Made by a program: the position numbers and the translations under genes | Assembly (NCBI GenBank): GCA_016708305.1 | Contig: JADJGB010000008.1 | Span: 1,488,001 to 1,552,000 of the forward strand | Length of the DNA: 64,000 nucleotides | DNA from: Sphingobacteriales bacterium | GTDB lineage: Bacteria; Bacteroidota; Bacteroidia; Chitinophagales; Chitinophagaceae | Direction of reading: 5' to 3' | Part shown: in pieces, positions 46,081 to 57,325 of the stretch | Layout: each line of letters begins with the position of its first letter | Numbering within the stretch: position 1 is the stretch's first letter | Notes under the pieces: generated by a model | What the model was told of the DNA's origin: nothing | Seen by the model: only the letters and a program-made list of their open reading frames with translations | Database searches by the model: none

Positions 46081-49000
46081 TTATTCTTCTTCGTCAAAAG
46101 CCTGAACTTCTTTGGTAACCTGTAGCAGTTCATACTCCTCCTTGCTTCCAACAATCATATTTTCAAATTCACGTAAGCCTGTTCCGGCGGGTATCAAGTG
46201 CCCTGTAATCACGTTTTCTTTCAATCCCATCATATCGTCTGCCTTTCCGTGTATGGCCGCCGAAGAAAGTACCTTGGTCGTTTCCTGGAAGGAGGCAGCT
46301 GAAATCCAACTGGGTACGCCTAATGAAGCCTTTGTGATACCCAAAAGGGTTGGAGACAAGTTGCAGGTTCTGCATCTCTGAACTCAACTAATTTTTTATC
46401 AGAACGGCGAAGTACAGAGTTTTCTTCTCTTAAATCTCTCAGGCTGATAATCTGCCCGGCTTTCAGTTTGCCAGATTCGCCAGGATCGGTAACCACTTTC
46501 TTCTCATATACATAGTCGTTTTCATCAACAAATTCAAACTTGTCAACCAAATCATCTTCGAGGAAACGTGTATCACCCGGATCCACAATGCTTACCTTAC
46601 GCATCATCTGACGCACAATTACTTCAATGTGCTTGTCGTTGATACGCACACCCTGCAAGCGATAAACTTCCTGAATTTCGTTTACCACATATTGTTGCAC
46701 GGCAAACGGTCCCTGAATAGCCAGAATATCCTGTGGAGAAATTTGACCATCGGACAAGGCGGTGCCTGCTTTTACAAAGTCGCCGTCTTGAGCCAAAATT
46801 TGCCTTGACAGTGGCACTAAGTATTTTCTGGTTACACCATCCTTAGCTTCAATGATAATTTCTCTGTTGCCGCGTTTGGTAGCTCCCATTGAAACTACGC
46901 CATCAATTTCACTAACTACAGTAGGATTGCTTGGGTTACGCGCCTCAAACAATTCTGTTACACGAGGCAGACCACCAGTGATATCTTTCAGTTTGCCAAG
47001 AACACGAGGAATTTTCACAATTACTTTACCTGCTTTTACATCAGTGCCCTCATCCAACATGATATGGCTTCCCGTTGGCAGGTTGTATGATTTCTTTTCT
47101 TTACCTTCAATTATCATTGAAGGAATTTTTGTTTTATCTCTGGTTTCGATAACCACTTTTTCGCGGTGTCCGGTTTGCTCATCGGCTTCTTCGCGATAGG
47201 TAACACCCTCAATCACATGTTCGAAGTGCAACGTACCATTGGCTTCTGCGATGATTACGTTATTATAAGGGTCCCATGAGCAAATAGGCATTCCTTTTGT
47301 TACCTTTTGACCGTCTTTTGTCAATAGGGTAGAGCCATATGGAATATTGTTAGTAATGAGCAGGCGGTCATTTTTTGTATCAATAATTCTCACCTCACCT
47401 GTGCGCCCGATTACCACTTTTACATCTTCTCCTTCGTTATTGATTGTGGAAACAGAACGTACACCATCAAACTGAATGGTTCCCTCAAATTTGGCATTCA
47501 GCGTGGATTCTACCGATGCAGATCCTGCCACACCACCCACGTGGAAGGTACGAAGTGTAAGCTGGGTACCCGGCTCCCCAATGGATTGAGCTGCTATAAT
47601 ACCTACTGCATCACCTTTTTGTGTCAAAATACCGGATGCCAGATTTTTGCCATAGCATTTCACACAACATCCGCGCTTGCTTTCGCAGGTGAGCACAGAG
47701 CGTATTTCGATGAATTCGACACCAACATCCTCAATTTTTTTGGCTACCTTTGCCGAAATTTCGGTACCGGCTTCAATAATCAACTCGTCCGTCTGAGGAT
47801 CATACACATCATGCAGGGAGGTACGTCCCTCAATTCTGTCTGACAGGTGTTCAATAATATCCTCATTATCCTTCAATGCAGAAATGTTAATTCCACGGAG
47901 TGTTCCACAATCTTCTTCGGTAATAACCACATCCTGAGACACATCCACCAAACGACGTGTAAGATAACCTGCATCTGCTGTTTTCAAAGCTGTATCCGCA
48001 AGACCCTTACGAGCACCATGGGTAGAGATGAAGTAGTCCAATACATTCAATCCGCCTTTAAAGTTCGAAAGAATCGGGTTTTCGATAATCTCAGAACCGG
48101 TTGAGCCTGATTTTCTTGGCTTGGCCATCAGTCCTCTGATACCGGCTAACTGTTTAATTTGCTGTTTGGAACCTCTAGCACCGGAGTCAAGCATCATATA
48201 TACTGAGTTGAATCCTTGTTTATCTGTACTCAATTCACGTATCAGGGTTTCTGTAAGCCTTGTATCCACACGGCTCCAGATATCTACAATCTGGTTATAT
48301 CGCTCGTTGTTGGTAATAAGACCCATATTATAGTTGTCCCAAACCTCATCAACCTCACCATGAGCATTTTCGAGCAATTCTTCTTTTATTTCAGGGATTA
48401 TCAGGTCATTAATACTGAATGACAAACCACCCTGGAAGGCGGTGCGGAAACCTAATTGTTTAATATCATCCAAAAATTTGGCGGTTTTGGGGACATTGGT
48501 TATTTCAATAATGTTACCAATGATTTCCCTAAGGCTCTTTTTGGTCAAAAGTGCATTTACAAAACCTACTTCTACCGGCACCGTTTGATTAAAGAGTACA
48601 CGACCAACGGTTGTTTCAATCAGTTTATTTACCAGCTCGCCATTTTCATTTCTGATATTTACTTTTACTTTAATCCAGGCATGAAGGTCAACGGTTTTTT
48701 CGTTGTAGGCGATGATTACCTCTTCAGGAGAATAGAATGGTTTTCCCTCTCCTCTGATGGTTTCTTTGTCATCAGTTTTTTTACCCTTTGTGAGGTAGTA
48801 CAAGCCCAATACCATGTCCTGAGAAGGAAGGGTGATAGGTGTACCGTTCTGCGGGTTTAATATGTTGTGCGAAGCCAGCATGAGCAGTTGAGCTTCTATA
48901 ATAGCAGAATTACTCAAAGGCACGTGTACCGCCATTTGGTCACCATCAAAGTCGGCGTTGAAGGCAGCAGTTACCAACGGGTGCAACTGAATAGCCTTTC

Positions 49001-50372
49001 CTTCAATCAATTTCGGCTGGAAAGCCTGAATTGAAAGTCGGTGCAGCGTTGGGGCACGGTTAAGTAACACAGGATGCCCTTTTAATATATTTTCAAGAAT
49101 GTCCCATACAACAGCCTCTTTTTTGTCAACAAGTTTTCTTGCTGATTTTACTGTTTTTACGATTCCTCTTTCTATTAGTTTACGAATAATGAATGGCTTA
49201 AACAGTTCGGCAGCCATATCTTTTGGCAAACCGCACTCGTGCAGTTTCAATTCGGGACCTACCACAATAACCGAACGGCCTGAGTAGTCCACACGTTTAC
49301 CCAGCAGGTTGCGGCGGAAGCGTCCCTGTTTGCCTTTCAGCACATCGCTCAATGATTTCAAAGCACGACCGCCCTCAGCTTTTACGGCATTTGATTTACG
49401 ACTATTGTCAAACAGAGAATCGATAGCTTCCTGAAGCATACGTTTTTCGTTGCGAAGAATTACTTCGGGCGCTTTAATTTCCATCAGCCTTTTCAAACGA
49501 TTGTTGCGGATTATTACACGACGATACAAATCGTTGAGGTCAGATGAAGCAAAACGACCGCCATCCAATGGTACCAACGGGCGTAGTTCCGGTGGAATTA
49601 CCGGTATGTATTGCATCACCATCCACTCCGGGCGGTTCGAAATACGAGTATTGGCATCGCGAAATGCCTCTACCACACTCAGACGCTTCAAGGCATCAGC
49701 CCTGCGTTGTTGAGAGGTTTCGGTGGCCGCTGAATTTCTCAGATCAAATGACAACTGGTCGAGGTCAATGCGCTCCAATAAGTCATGCACTGCTTCAGCT
49801 CCCATCTTGGCTATAAACTTGTTGGGATCATCATCAGGAAGATACTGATTATCTTTGGGAAGGGTATCCAGAATATCCAAATACTCTTCTTCTGTTAAAA
49901 GATCGCTGTAGTTCTGACCTTTGTCGGCACGTACTCCGGCTTGTATCACCACATATCTTTCGTAGTATATGATGGTTTCTAATTTTTTGGAGCTCATACC
50001 TAACAGATACCCAATTTTATTAGGCAATGATTTGAAATACCAGATATGAACTATCGGAACCACCAGTTTGATGTGCCCCATTCTTTCGCGACGCACTTTT
50101 TTCTCGGTTACTTCCACACCGCAACGGTCGCATACGATACCCTTATAACGAATACGCTTGTATTTGCCACAAGCACACTCATAGTCCTTTACCGGTCCGA
50201 AAATTCTTTCGCAAAACAAACCATCGCGCTCCGGCTTGTAGGTGCGGTAGTTGATTGTTTCAGGCTTCAATACTTCGCCAAAACTCTTTTCCAAAATAGA
50301 GTCGGGAGAAGCAAGGCCAATTGTAATTTTTGAAAATGCTGCTTTTGGACGATTGTCTCTTTTTGTTGCCAT
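46081..50372 (-). CDS. rpoC: DNA-directed RNA polymerase subunit beta-prime; one frameshift near the 3' end
   Basis: Catalytic subunit of RNA polymerase. Near residue 65 the zinc ribbon CACGKYKRIRYKGIVCDRCG; near 470 the active-site NADFDGDQMAVHVPLS with its three Asp; bridge helix and trigger loop regions; second zinc site CESKRGCCVKCYG near 900. The main frame ends early with PATCLQPFWVSQRLH, but one extra base at ~46358 restores PATLSPTLLGITKASLG and the conserved end SWISAASFQETTKVLSSAAI ... TGHLIPAGTGLREFENMIVG up to the stop at 46081. Repaired ~1430 residues, normal for Bacteroidota. Since this C-terminus is essential, the slip must be a sequence error unless another copy exists. Confidence 0.97.
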
Positions 50373-50578
50373 AGTATAAAAACTCCTTTTTTTCCTCCTC
50401 TAAGAGGATTTTCGGGATTATTGTTTATTATTTTTTCTAAAAAGAACCTATTTTTTTTTGTTACCAGCTGTAGTGCATTACTCATCTGTCTTGCGTCGCA
50501 CTCTTCAACTGTTGTACATCTCTCATCAAGCTTGTCCTTCACTAACCCTTCTTATAGGGTGAGGAAGGATGTTCGGTA

Positions 50579-53500
50579 TTATTCAAACGTCAAATCCAAT
50601 CCCAAACCTCTAAGCTCATGCACCAGTACGTTGAACGACTCAGGTACGCCGGCTCTCGGAATATTATCACCCTTCACAATGCTTTCATAAGTTTTTGCAC
50701 GTCCTATGATATCATCAGACTTTAGGGTTAATAATTCCTGAAGCAGGTTAGAAGCGCCATAAGCCTCCAATGCCCAAACTTCCATTTCACCAAAACGCTG
50801 ACCACCAAACTGAGCTTTACCACCCAGAGGTTGCTGCGTAATCAGGCTATAAGGCCCAATGGAACGCGCGTGCATCTTATCGTCCACCATGTGGTGCAGT
50901 TTGATGATGTAGATTACGCCCACTGTCGCCTTCTGGTGAAAACGTTCGCCGGTTTCGCCGTCATATAGATATGTGTGCCCAAATTTTGGAATTCCTGCAT
51001 CATCGCAGAAATTCTCAATTTCAGAGGGCTCGGCGCCATCAAAGATGGGTGTAGCAAAGCTTACGCCCAATTCCTTTCCAGCCCAACCCAGCACGGTTTC
51101 ATAAATCTGCCCCAGGTTCATACGACTGGGTACGCCTAATGGGTTTAATACAATATCAACCGGTGAACCATCTTCGAGGAAAGGCATATCTTCCTGACGA
51201 ACAATTTTGGCCATGATGCCTTTGTTTCCGTGGCGGCCTGCCATCTTATCGCCCACTTTCAGTTTACGTTTTACTGCCAGATATACTTTAGCCAGTTTCA
51301 ACACACCTGCCGGAAGTTCATCACCTATGCTGATGTTGAATTTTTCTCTTTTATAACGTCCTAACTCTTCGTTGAACTTAATATTATAGTTGTGTAATAA
51401 TGTATTGATCTGGCCATTTATTTTTTCGTCGTTAGTCCAGTTCAAAGGATTGATATTCTGAAAATCGAGAGCGCCCAGATTTTTGGCATTGAATTTAGAG
51501 CCTTTGCCAATCACTACTTCCTCAAAACTGTTCGTTACTCCAACTGAAACTCGATTTTCGAGCAGGGTTTCCAGTTTATCTAACAATACAGCCAAAAGGT
51601 CTTCTTCGTTCTTTTCGTGAATTTTGTCCAATTTTTCGATGGCTGCCTTTTCACGAATTTTTGCGTTCTTGTCTTTTTTGGCTCTTTGAAACAGTTTTTT
51701 GCCTATTACCACACCCTCTACTCCATTTGGCGCTTTCAGCGATGCGTCTTTGGCATCACCGGCTTTATCGCCAAAGATGGCACGCAGCAGTTTTTCTTCG
51801 GGAGTGGGGTCGCTTTCACCTTTAGGAGTGATTTTACCAATCATGATATCTCCCTCTTTGATTTGAGCGCCAATACGGATAATACCGTTTTCGTCCAGAT
51901 CTTTGGTAGCTTCTTCCGAAACGTTGGGAATATCTGATGTCAGTTCTTCTTCACCCAGTTTGGTGTCACGCACTTCTAATTCATATTCAGAAATATGTAT
52001 AGATGTGAACATGTCTTCCTTTACTACCTTTTCACTTATCACAATGGCATCCTCAAAGTTGTAACCCTTCCAAGGCATGAACACCACTTTCAGGTTTTTG
52101 CCTAATGCCAGTTCGCCGTTTTTGGTAGCGTATCCTTCGGTTAAGAAATCGTTCGTTTTTACTTTTTGACCTTTTTTTACTGCAGGTTTTAGGTTAATAC
52201 AGGTTTCCTGGTTTGTTTTAATGAATTTTGTTAGTTTATACACCATCAGGTCTTCTTCGAAACTAACCAGTTTATCATTTACATCACGGTCGTAGCGAAC
52301 GTGTATTTCATTGGCATCTACAAATTCTACTACGCCATTGCCATCGGCATGAATTTGAATTCTTGCATCGCGGGCTGCTTTTCCTTCGAGACCTGTACCC
52401 ACAATCGGGGCTTCGGGGCGCAAAAGCGGCACTGCCTGACGTTGCATGTTGGAACCCATCAGGGCGCGGTTGGCATCGTCATGCTCAAGAAAGGGAATCA
52501 ATGAAGCGCTTAAACCTACAATCTGGTTGGGTGCCACATCCATATATTCTACCTCATTTCGGTCCAATATAGGGAAGTCGCCGGTTTCTCTGCCTTCAAT
52601 TCTTTCATCAATAAAGTTGCCGTCGTCGTCCAGTTTGGTGTTGGCCTGTGCTATTTTCACACTGTCTTCTTCTTCGGCACTCAGAAATTCCAGTAGTTTC
52701 ATATCTACTTTTCCTTCGCTCACCTTGTGGTAAGGCGTTTCTATGAAGCCCATGTCATTAATCTTAGCATGAACGCAAAGCGTTGAAATCAAACCGATAT
52801 TAGGTCCTTCCGGTGTTTCGATGGTGCAAAGCCTTCCGTAGTGAGAGTAGTGTACGTCGCGTACCTCAAAACCTGCGCGTTCACGGCTCAAGCCGCCTGG
52901 CCCGAGGGCAGAAATACGGCGTTTGTGCGTAATTTCAGAAAGAGGGTTGGTTTGATCCAGAAATTGCGACAATTGCGATGTGCCGAAGAATGAATTGATA
53001 ACAGAAGAAAGCGTTCTGGCATTAATCAAATCAACCGGAGTGAACACCTCGTTGTCTCTCACATTCATCCGCTCACGAATAGTGCGTGCCATACGCGCAA
53101 GACCTACTCCAAACTGAGCGTACAGCTGCTCGCCTACAGTTCGTACACGACGGTTGCTCAGGTGATCGATATCGTCAATTTCGGCTTTGCCGTTGGTTAA
53201 CTGAATCAGATATTTAATAATTTCTAATATATCTTCTTTTGTTAACGTCTTTTGGGTTAACGTTGCATCAAGATTTAACTTACGGTTGATTTTATAACGA
53301 CCTACTTCGCCAAGATCATAACGTTTGTCGCTAAAGAACAATTTTTCAATAATACCTCTTGCTGTTTCATTATCGGGCGCATCTGCTCCGCGCAACTGGC
53401 GATAAATAAACTGCACCGCCTCCAATTCACTGTTGGAGGTATCTTTATTTAATGTATTATATATTATGGTATAATCTCCGCCCACATCTTCGCGTTGTAC

Positions 53501-54382
53501 AAAAACGCTCTTAACTTCCATGTCGGAGATGGTTTCAATAGCTTCTTCATCCAGGATGGTATCTCTTTCCATCACAATTTCATTTCGCTCAATAGATACT
53601 ACCTCGCCGGTGTCTTCATCTACAAAATCTTCAACCCAGGTACGCAATACACGTGCCGCCAGTTTTTTGCCAACGTGTTTTGCCAAAGATTTTTTATCGC
53701 CCGGTACTTCTTCTGCCATTCCAAAGAGTTCCAGAATGTCTTTATCGGTTTCATATCCGATAGAGCGAAGAAGGGTAGTTACGGGAAATTTTTTCTTACG
53801 GTCAATATAGGCATACATCACATTGTTGATGTCGGTTGCAAACTCCATCCATGCACCTTTGAAAGGAATTACACGGGCAGAGTAAATTTTGGTGCCGTTG
53901 GGGTGAACAGATTGTCCGAAGAAAACACCCGGTGAACGATGCAATTGAGATACAACCACGCGCTCGGCGCCATTGATTACAAAAGTGCCTCGTGGGGTCA
54001 TATACGGACTATTGCCCAAGAATACATCCTGTACAATTGTTTGAAAATCAATATGTTCCTCATCATTACAGCTCAGGCGCAGTTTTGCCTTCAATGGAAC
54101 GGCATAGGTAAGACCGCGCTCCATACACTCTTCGATAGAATAACGGGGAGGATCAATAAAATAATCCAAAAACTCCAGAACGAAGATATTGCGTGTGTCG
54201 GTAATTGGGAAATTATCTTTAAATACACGGAACAGCCCTTCAATATTACGTTTGTCTGGTGTGGTTTCTAATTGAAAAAACTCTTTAAAAGATTGAATCT
54301 GAACTTCCAGTAGGTCAGGTGTTTCAGCTAAATGCTTGATCTTACCGAAGTTTACTCTTGAATGAACACTAGTTGCTGACAT
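50579..54382 (-). CDS. rpoB: DNA-directed RNA polymerase subunit beta
   Basis: 1267 residues, intact, the usual size in Bacteroidota. Rifampicin-pocket region reads FFGTSQLSQFLDQTNPLSEI and THKRRISALGPGGLSRERAG; other blocks are GRLCTIETPEGPNIGLISTL, MPWKGYNFEDAIVISEKVVK, GDKMAGRHGNKGIMAKIV and the C-terminal EVWALEAYGASNLLQELLTL. At the pocket positions the sequence looks wild-type (susceptible-like). A 206-base gap without genes separates it from rpoC. Upstream is not rplL but a divergent gene, which is unusual. Confidence 0.98.
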   Translation of the reverse strand: MSATSVHSRVNFGKIKHLAETPDLLEVQIQSFKEFFQLETTPDKRNIEGLFRVFKDNFPITDTRNIFVLEFLDYFIDPPRYSIEECMERGLTYAVPLKAKLRLSCNDEEHIDFQTIVQDVFLGNSPYMTPRGTFVINGAERVVVSQLHRSPGVFFGQSVHPNGTKIYSARVIPFKGAWMEFATDINNVMYAYIDRKKKFPVTTLLRSIGYETDKDILELFGMAEEVPGDKKSLAKHVGKKLAARVLRTWVEDFVDEDTGEVVSIERNEIVMERDTILDEEAIETISDMEVKSVFVQREDVGGDYTIIYNTLNKDTSNSELEAVQFIYRQLRGADAPDNETARGIIEKLFFSDKRYDLGEVGRYKINRKLNLDATLTQKTLTKEDILEIIKYLIQLTNGKAEIDDIDHLSNRRVRTVGEQLYAQFGVGLARMARTIRERMNVRDNEVFTPVDLINARTLSSVINSFFGTSQLSQFLDQTNPLSEITHKRRISALGPGGLSRERAGFEVRDVHYSHYGRLCTIETPEGPNIGLISTLCVHAKINDMGFIETPYHKVSEGKVDMKLLEFLSAEEEDSVKIAQANTKLDDDGNFIDERIEGRETGDFPILDRNEVEYMDVAPNQIVGLSASLIPFLEHDDANRALMGSNMQRQAVPLLRPEAPIVGTGLEGKAARDARIQIHADGNGVVEFVDANEIHVRYDRDVNDKLVSFEEDLMVYKLTKFIKTNQETCINLKPAVKKGQKVKTNDFLTEGYATKNGELALGKNLKVVFMPWKGYNFEDAIVISEKVVKEDMFTSIHISEYELEVRDTKLGEEELTSDIPNVSEEATKDLDENGIIRIGAQIKEGDIMIGKITPKGESDPTPEEKLLRAIFGDKAGDAKDASLKAPNGVEGVVIGKKLFQRAKKDKNAKIREKAAIEKLDKIHEKNEEDLLAVLLDKLETLLENRVSVGVTNSFEEVVIGKGSKFNAKNLGALDFQNINPLNWTNDEKINGQINTLLHNYNIKFNEELGRYKREKFNISIGDELPAGVLKLAKVYLAVKRKLKVGDKMAGRHGNKGIMAKIVRQEDMPFLEDGSPVDIVLNPLGVPSRMNLGQIYETVLGWAGKELGVSFATPIFDGAEPSEIENFCDDAGIPKFGHTYLYDGETGERFHQKATVGVIYIIKLHHMVDDKMHARSIGPYSLITQQPLGGKAQFGGQRFGEMEVWALEAYGASNLLQELLTLKSDDIIGRAKTYESIVKGDNIPRAGVPESFNVLVHELRGLGLDLTFE

Positions 54383-54526
54383 ATTTTATAAACCGGTTTT
54401 TAATGATTGACTTACATACAAAAAAATACCATGATTGCTCTTATTTCTAAAAGAAACCCGTTGAAATTCAATTACTTGAACATTTTTTGTACTGTCAAAT
54501 TTTTATTGGCCAAAATAAAAGGATTG

Positions 54527-54534
54527 CAAAGTTA
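54527..54534 (-). promoter_or_regulatory. Bacteroidota -7 box upstream of rpoB
   Basis: Minus-strand TAACTTTG, an exact TAnnTTTG match identical to the tRNA-Pro -7 box, 145 bases before the rpoB ATG. A -33 TTTG is not evident. The 54383-54759 gap between the divergent genes holds nothing else that I can name. Confidence 0.5.
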
Positions 54535-54759
54535 AGGAAAAACAGATGAAAGAAGATAAATCACCTCAATAATTTTGCCAAATTTTTTATAAAGTAAAAA
54601 TACTTAATTTAAGTAATTGATATACAGTCAGTTACAAAATACTATATGCGGCTTCCAAATAAAGTAAAAGAGGAGGATTTTCACCCGCCAAAACGGGCTT
54701 TTTCCCTGTTCATGGGCTGTTTTAAAGATATTTTTGTCCTGAAAATAATTATAAAAATA

Positions 54760-55725
54760 ATGAAGAAGGTAACCAGAGATTATTTATTTTTTTCAAAAAA
54801 AGAAAGAATAGCTTTGATTATATTTTTAGCAATCGTCTCTGTGGTTGTCCTGCTTCCTTTTTGGAACCAACATAAGGAAGTGGAAAGCCAGGATTCTGAT
54901 GGCTATTTTATGCCGCTTAAAACTAAGGAAACAGGGAAAGAAGGTGTTGCATATTCCGGTAAATCTGGAGGCTCAACGCATTATACTTATAAGAGGAGAT
55001 ACATTAATCAGCGTGATGAGGCAAAAACGGTGGGCAGACTGTTCCGTTTTGACCCCAATACACTGGATGAAGCTGGATTGAAGGAATTAGGCCTGAGAGA
55101 ACGCACTGTACATACAATTATTAACTATCGGAGCAAGGGCGGAAAGTTCAGGACAGTAGATGATCTTCATAAGATTTACAACCTGCGTCCTGAAGAGTTT
55201 GCCAGGCTTAAACCATTTATTGTAATTACCCCAAAGGAAGGGAAAGGAGATAATTTTTTTAAAGATGAAAACAGGAATAACTATTCGAACCAATATACAT
55301 CCTATGCAAAACCTAAACTTGAGCAAAAATCTATCAATGTCAATACTGCCGATACCACAGCTTTTAAATCACTGTATGGTATCGGTAGTAAATTGGCAGC
55401 AAGAATAGTAAATTTTAGAAACAAACTTGGCGGTTTTTACTCAATTGATCAGGTAGGAGAGACTTATGGTGTGCCCGATTCAACTTTTAGAAATATTAAA
55501 CCTTATTTGGTATTGGCTGAAGCTGATATTCAAAAGATAAATATCAATACGGCAAGCTATGACCAATTAAAAAATCATCCATATATCAGCAGCAAACTCG
55601 CTTTTTTGATTATGAAATACAGAAAAGATAATGGAGATTTTAAAACAATAGAAGATTTGAAGCCATTAGTGGAACAAACCAATGATGTTTTTGAAAAACT
55701 GAGCCATTACTTGGGGTACGATTAA
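54760..55725 (+). CDS. Membrane-anchored triple helix-hairpin-helix (ComEA-like) protein
   Basis: About 321 residues from ATG 54760 (MKKVTRDYLFFSKKERIALI), which places the membrane helix near the N-terminus; the frame is open further up to 54646 but that adds an unlikely leader. Three HhH/ComEA-like units: FDPNTLDEAGLKELGLRERT; INVNTADTTAFKSLYGIGSK plus LAARIVNFRNKLGGFYSIDQ; and ININTASYDQLKNHPYISSK plus FLIMKYRKDNGDFKTIEDL. HhH units bind DNA backbone non-specifically. ComEA is a DNA-uptake receptor; this wider group is common in Bacteroidota and its role is less clear. Confidence 0.85.
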   Translation: MKKVTRDYLFFSKKERIALIIFLAIVSVVVLLPFWNQHKEVESQDSDGYFMPLKTKETGKEGVAYSGKSGGSTHYTYKRRYINQRDEAKTVGRLFRFDPNTLDEAGLKELGLRERTVHTIINYRSKGGKFRTVDDLHKIYNLRPEEFARLKPFIVITPKEGKGDNFFKDENRNNYSNQYTSYAKPKLEQKSINVNTADTTAFKSLYGIGSKLAARIVNFRNKLGGFYSIDQVGETYGVPDSTFRNIKPYLVLAEADIQKININTASYDQLKNHPYISSKLAFLIMKYRKDNGDFKTIEDLKPLVEQTNDVFEKLSHYLGYD

Positions 55726-55794
55726 AGACAGAAGTTCAGGGGAAGTACAAAAATTTGGAATTATCAATTGATTTGGGCAATTTTTTTTTCTTTA

Positions 55795-56658
55795 TTAAAC
55801 AAGTATTTTCAAACATTCAACCAAACTGTCTCTCCAATGTGGGGGCTGAATATGATACGCTTCTTTGATTTTAGATTTGTTTAATACCGAATAAGCAGGT
55901 CTTTTTGCAGGAGTTGGAAAAGAGGCAGTAGGTATGGGATTTACGGCACAAGAATATTCTTTTATACTTTTAATAGCCATTGCAAATTGGTACCAGGTAG
56001 TAATACCGTCATTGGAGTAATGGTAAATTCCTGATTGCCATTTCCCGCATTTTATTATTTGCAACAAAACAGCCGCCAGATCGGCAGCATAAGTGGGGGT
56101 TCCATATTGGTCGTTTACAACATTAATCTCGGTTTTCTCCTGCATTAGCCGCATCATGGTTTTTACAAAATTTTTTCCAGAGGATGAATACACCCATGCT
56201 GTTCGAATGATGATGGCATCGGTATTTTGAAGCGCCAATTCTTCTCCTTTCAGCTTGGTAGCTCCATAAAAACTTACAGGATTGGGTATATCTGCTTCCG
56301 TATAGGGCGTAGAAGATGATCCGTCAAAAACGTAATCAGTTGAAATGTGTAAAAACTTTGTATGGTACTTACTGCATTGTTTTGCCAGATAACCCACAGC
56401 ATCTGCATTCAACTTCTCTACAAGATCCTGTTCGCTTTTTTCCTCAGCCTTATCTACTGCCGTGTAGGCAGCACAATTGATGCAATAATCCGGCCGGTTT
56501 TCTTCAAAAAATTTCTCAACAGCTTCTTCATCAATGATTGAGAGCTCCTCATAATCTGTAAATAAAAATTTATACTCCGGAAAGTTGGTTTCCAATCTTC
56601 TGATTTCAGAACCTAACTGGCCATTTGCTCCGGTAACCAATATTTTTTTTTCAGACAT
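55795..56658 (-). CDS. rmlD: dTDP-4-dehydrorhamnose reductase
   Basis: 287 residues. Extended SDR: ILVTGANGQLGSEIRRLE at the N-terminus (GxxGxxG), INCAAYTAVDKAEEKSE, LHISTDYVFDGSSSTPYTEA, and the active site VSFYGATKLKGEELAL with YxxxK. Final step to dTDP-L-rhamnose, using NADPH. Follows rmlC on the same strand with a 66-base gap that contains a short tandem repeat. Intact. Confidence 0.93.
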   Translation of the reverse strand: MSEKKILVTGANGQLGSEIRRLETNFPEYKFLFTDYEELSIIDEEAVEKFFEENRPDYCINCAAYTAVDKAEEKSEQDLVEKLNADAVGYLAKQCSKYHTKFLHISTDYVFDGSSSTPYTEADIPNPVSFYGATKLKGEELALQNTDAIIIRTAWVYSSSGKNFVKTMMRLMQEKTEINVVNDQYGTPTYAADLAAVLLQIIKCGKWQSGIYHYSNDGITTWYQFAMAIKSIKEYSCAVNPIPTASFPTPAKRPAYSVLNKSKIKEAYHIQPPHWRDSLVECLKILV

Positions 56659-56660
56659 AT

Positions 56661-56707
56661 TAGAGATTAAGGTTGAGATTGAGATTAAGGTAAAGATTAA
56701 GGTTTCT
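56661..56707. repeat. Short imperfect tandem repeat between rmlC and rmlD
   Basis: Three copies of AGATTAAGGT (about 56664, 56681 and 56693) with spacers of 7 and 2 bases, in the 66-base gap between the two genes. Likely a slippage product. Confidence 0.6.
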
Positions 56708-56724
56708 ACATTGAGCTATATTTC

Positions 56725-57276
56725 TTATTGAAAGTAGTCCTTGCAATCCTTAAATAATGGCAAAACCATATCCTTCTCTGAAATGATGGCAGCCTCTGCA
56801 GGAATTTTCCAATCAATAGCCAAATCGAGGTCATTAAATATGATGCCTCTTTCACATTCTTTATTATAAAAAGCATCACACTTATATAATATGGTGGCTG
56901 TCTCGCTCAAAACCGAAAATCCGTGTGCAAAACCCTTGGGGATGAGTAATTGGCTTTTATTCTCTGACGATAATTCGAACGAAAACACTTTCCCGAAGGT
57001 TGCAGAAGATTGCCTTAAATCTACTACCACATCTAATATCTTTCCCCATAATACTCTCACTAATTTCGTTTGTGAGTATGGTGGTTTTTGAAAATGCAAA
57101 CCCCTTATTACACCATAGCCCGAATTGGACTGATTGTCCTGCACAAACTCAAAGTTTATCCCTTCGGCATCAAATACTGATTTGTTATACGCTTCATAAA
57201 AATATCCACGGCTATCGTTGAACACACTTGGCTCAAAAATCATCAACCCTTCAAATTCGGTTTTTACAAATGGCAT
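56725..57276 (-). CDS. rmlC: dTDP-4-dehydrorhamnose 3,5-epimerase
   Basis: 183 residues, cupin fold. Conserved GLMIFEPSVFNDSRGYFYEA, FVQDNQSNSGYGVIRGLHFQ, catalytic His in LRGLHFQKPPYSQTKLVRVL, VVDLRQSSATFGK, and FAHGFSVLSETATILYKCDA. Converts dTDP-4-keto-6-deoxyglucose to the L-lyxo form for rhamnose. The rmlA and rmlB genes are not in the window; the neighbouring aminotransferase suggests that part of the dTDP-sugar pool goes to an amino sugar. Confidence 0.93.
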   Translation of the reverse strand: MPFVKTEFEGLMIFEPSVFNDSRGYFYEAYNKSVFDAEGINFEFVQDNQSNSGYGVIRGLHFQKPPYSQTKLVRVLWGKILDVVVDLRQSSATFGKVFSFELSSENKSQLLIPKGFAHGFSVLSETATILYKCDAFYNKECERGIIFNDLDLAIDWKIPAEAAIISEKDMVLPLFKDCKDYFQ

Positions 57277-57325
57277 ATTGATTGCTTGGTAAAATAATTT
57301 TGTCTTACGACTGATTAATGTACAA

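Noticed and set aside
50267..50542. Minus-strand 91-codon frame over the rpoB/rpoC gap
   Set aside because: Overlaps the start of rpoC in another frame, and its composition is not protein-like.
47541..54271. Numerous plus-strand frames of 60-146 codons within rpoB and rpoC
   Set aside because: All are antisense shadows of the highly conserved polymerase genes.
54646..54759. Longer N-terminus for the HhH protein starting MRLPNKVKEEDF
   Set aside because: The ATG at 54760 gives the normal short cytoplasmic segment before the membrane helix; the extension has no family support.
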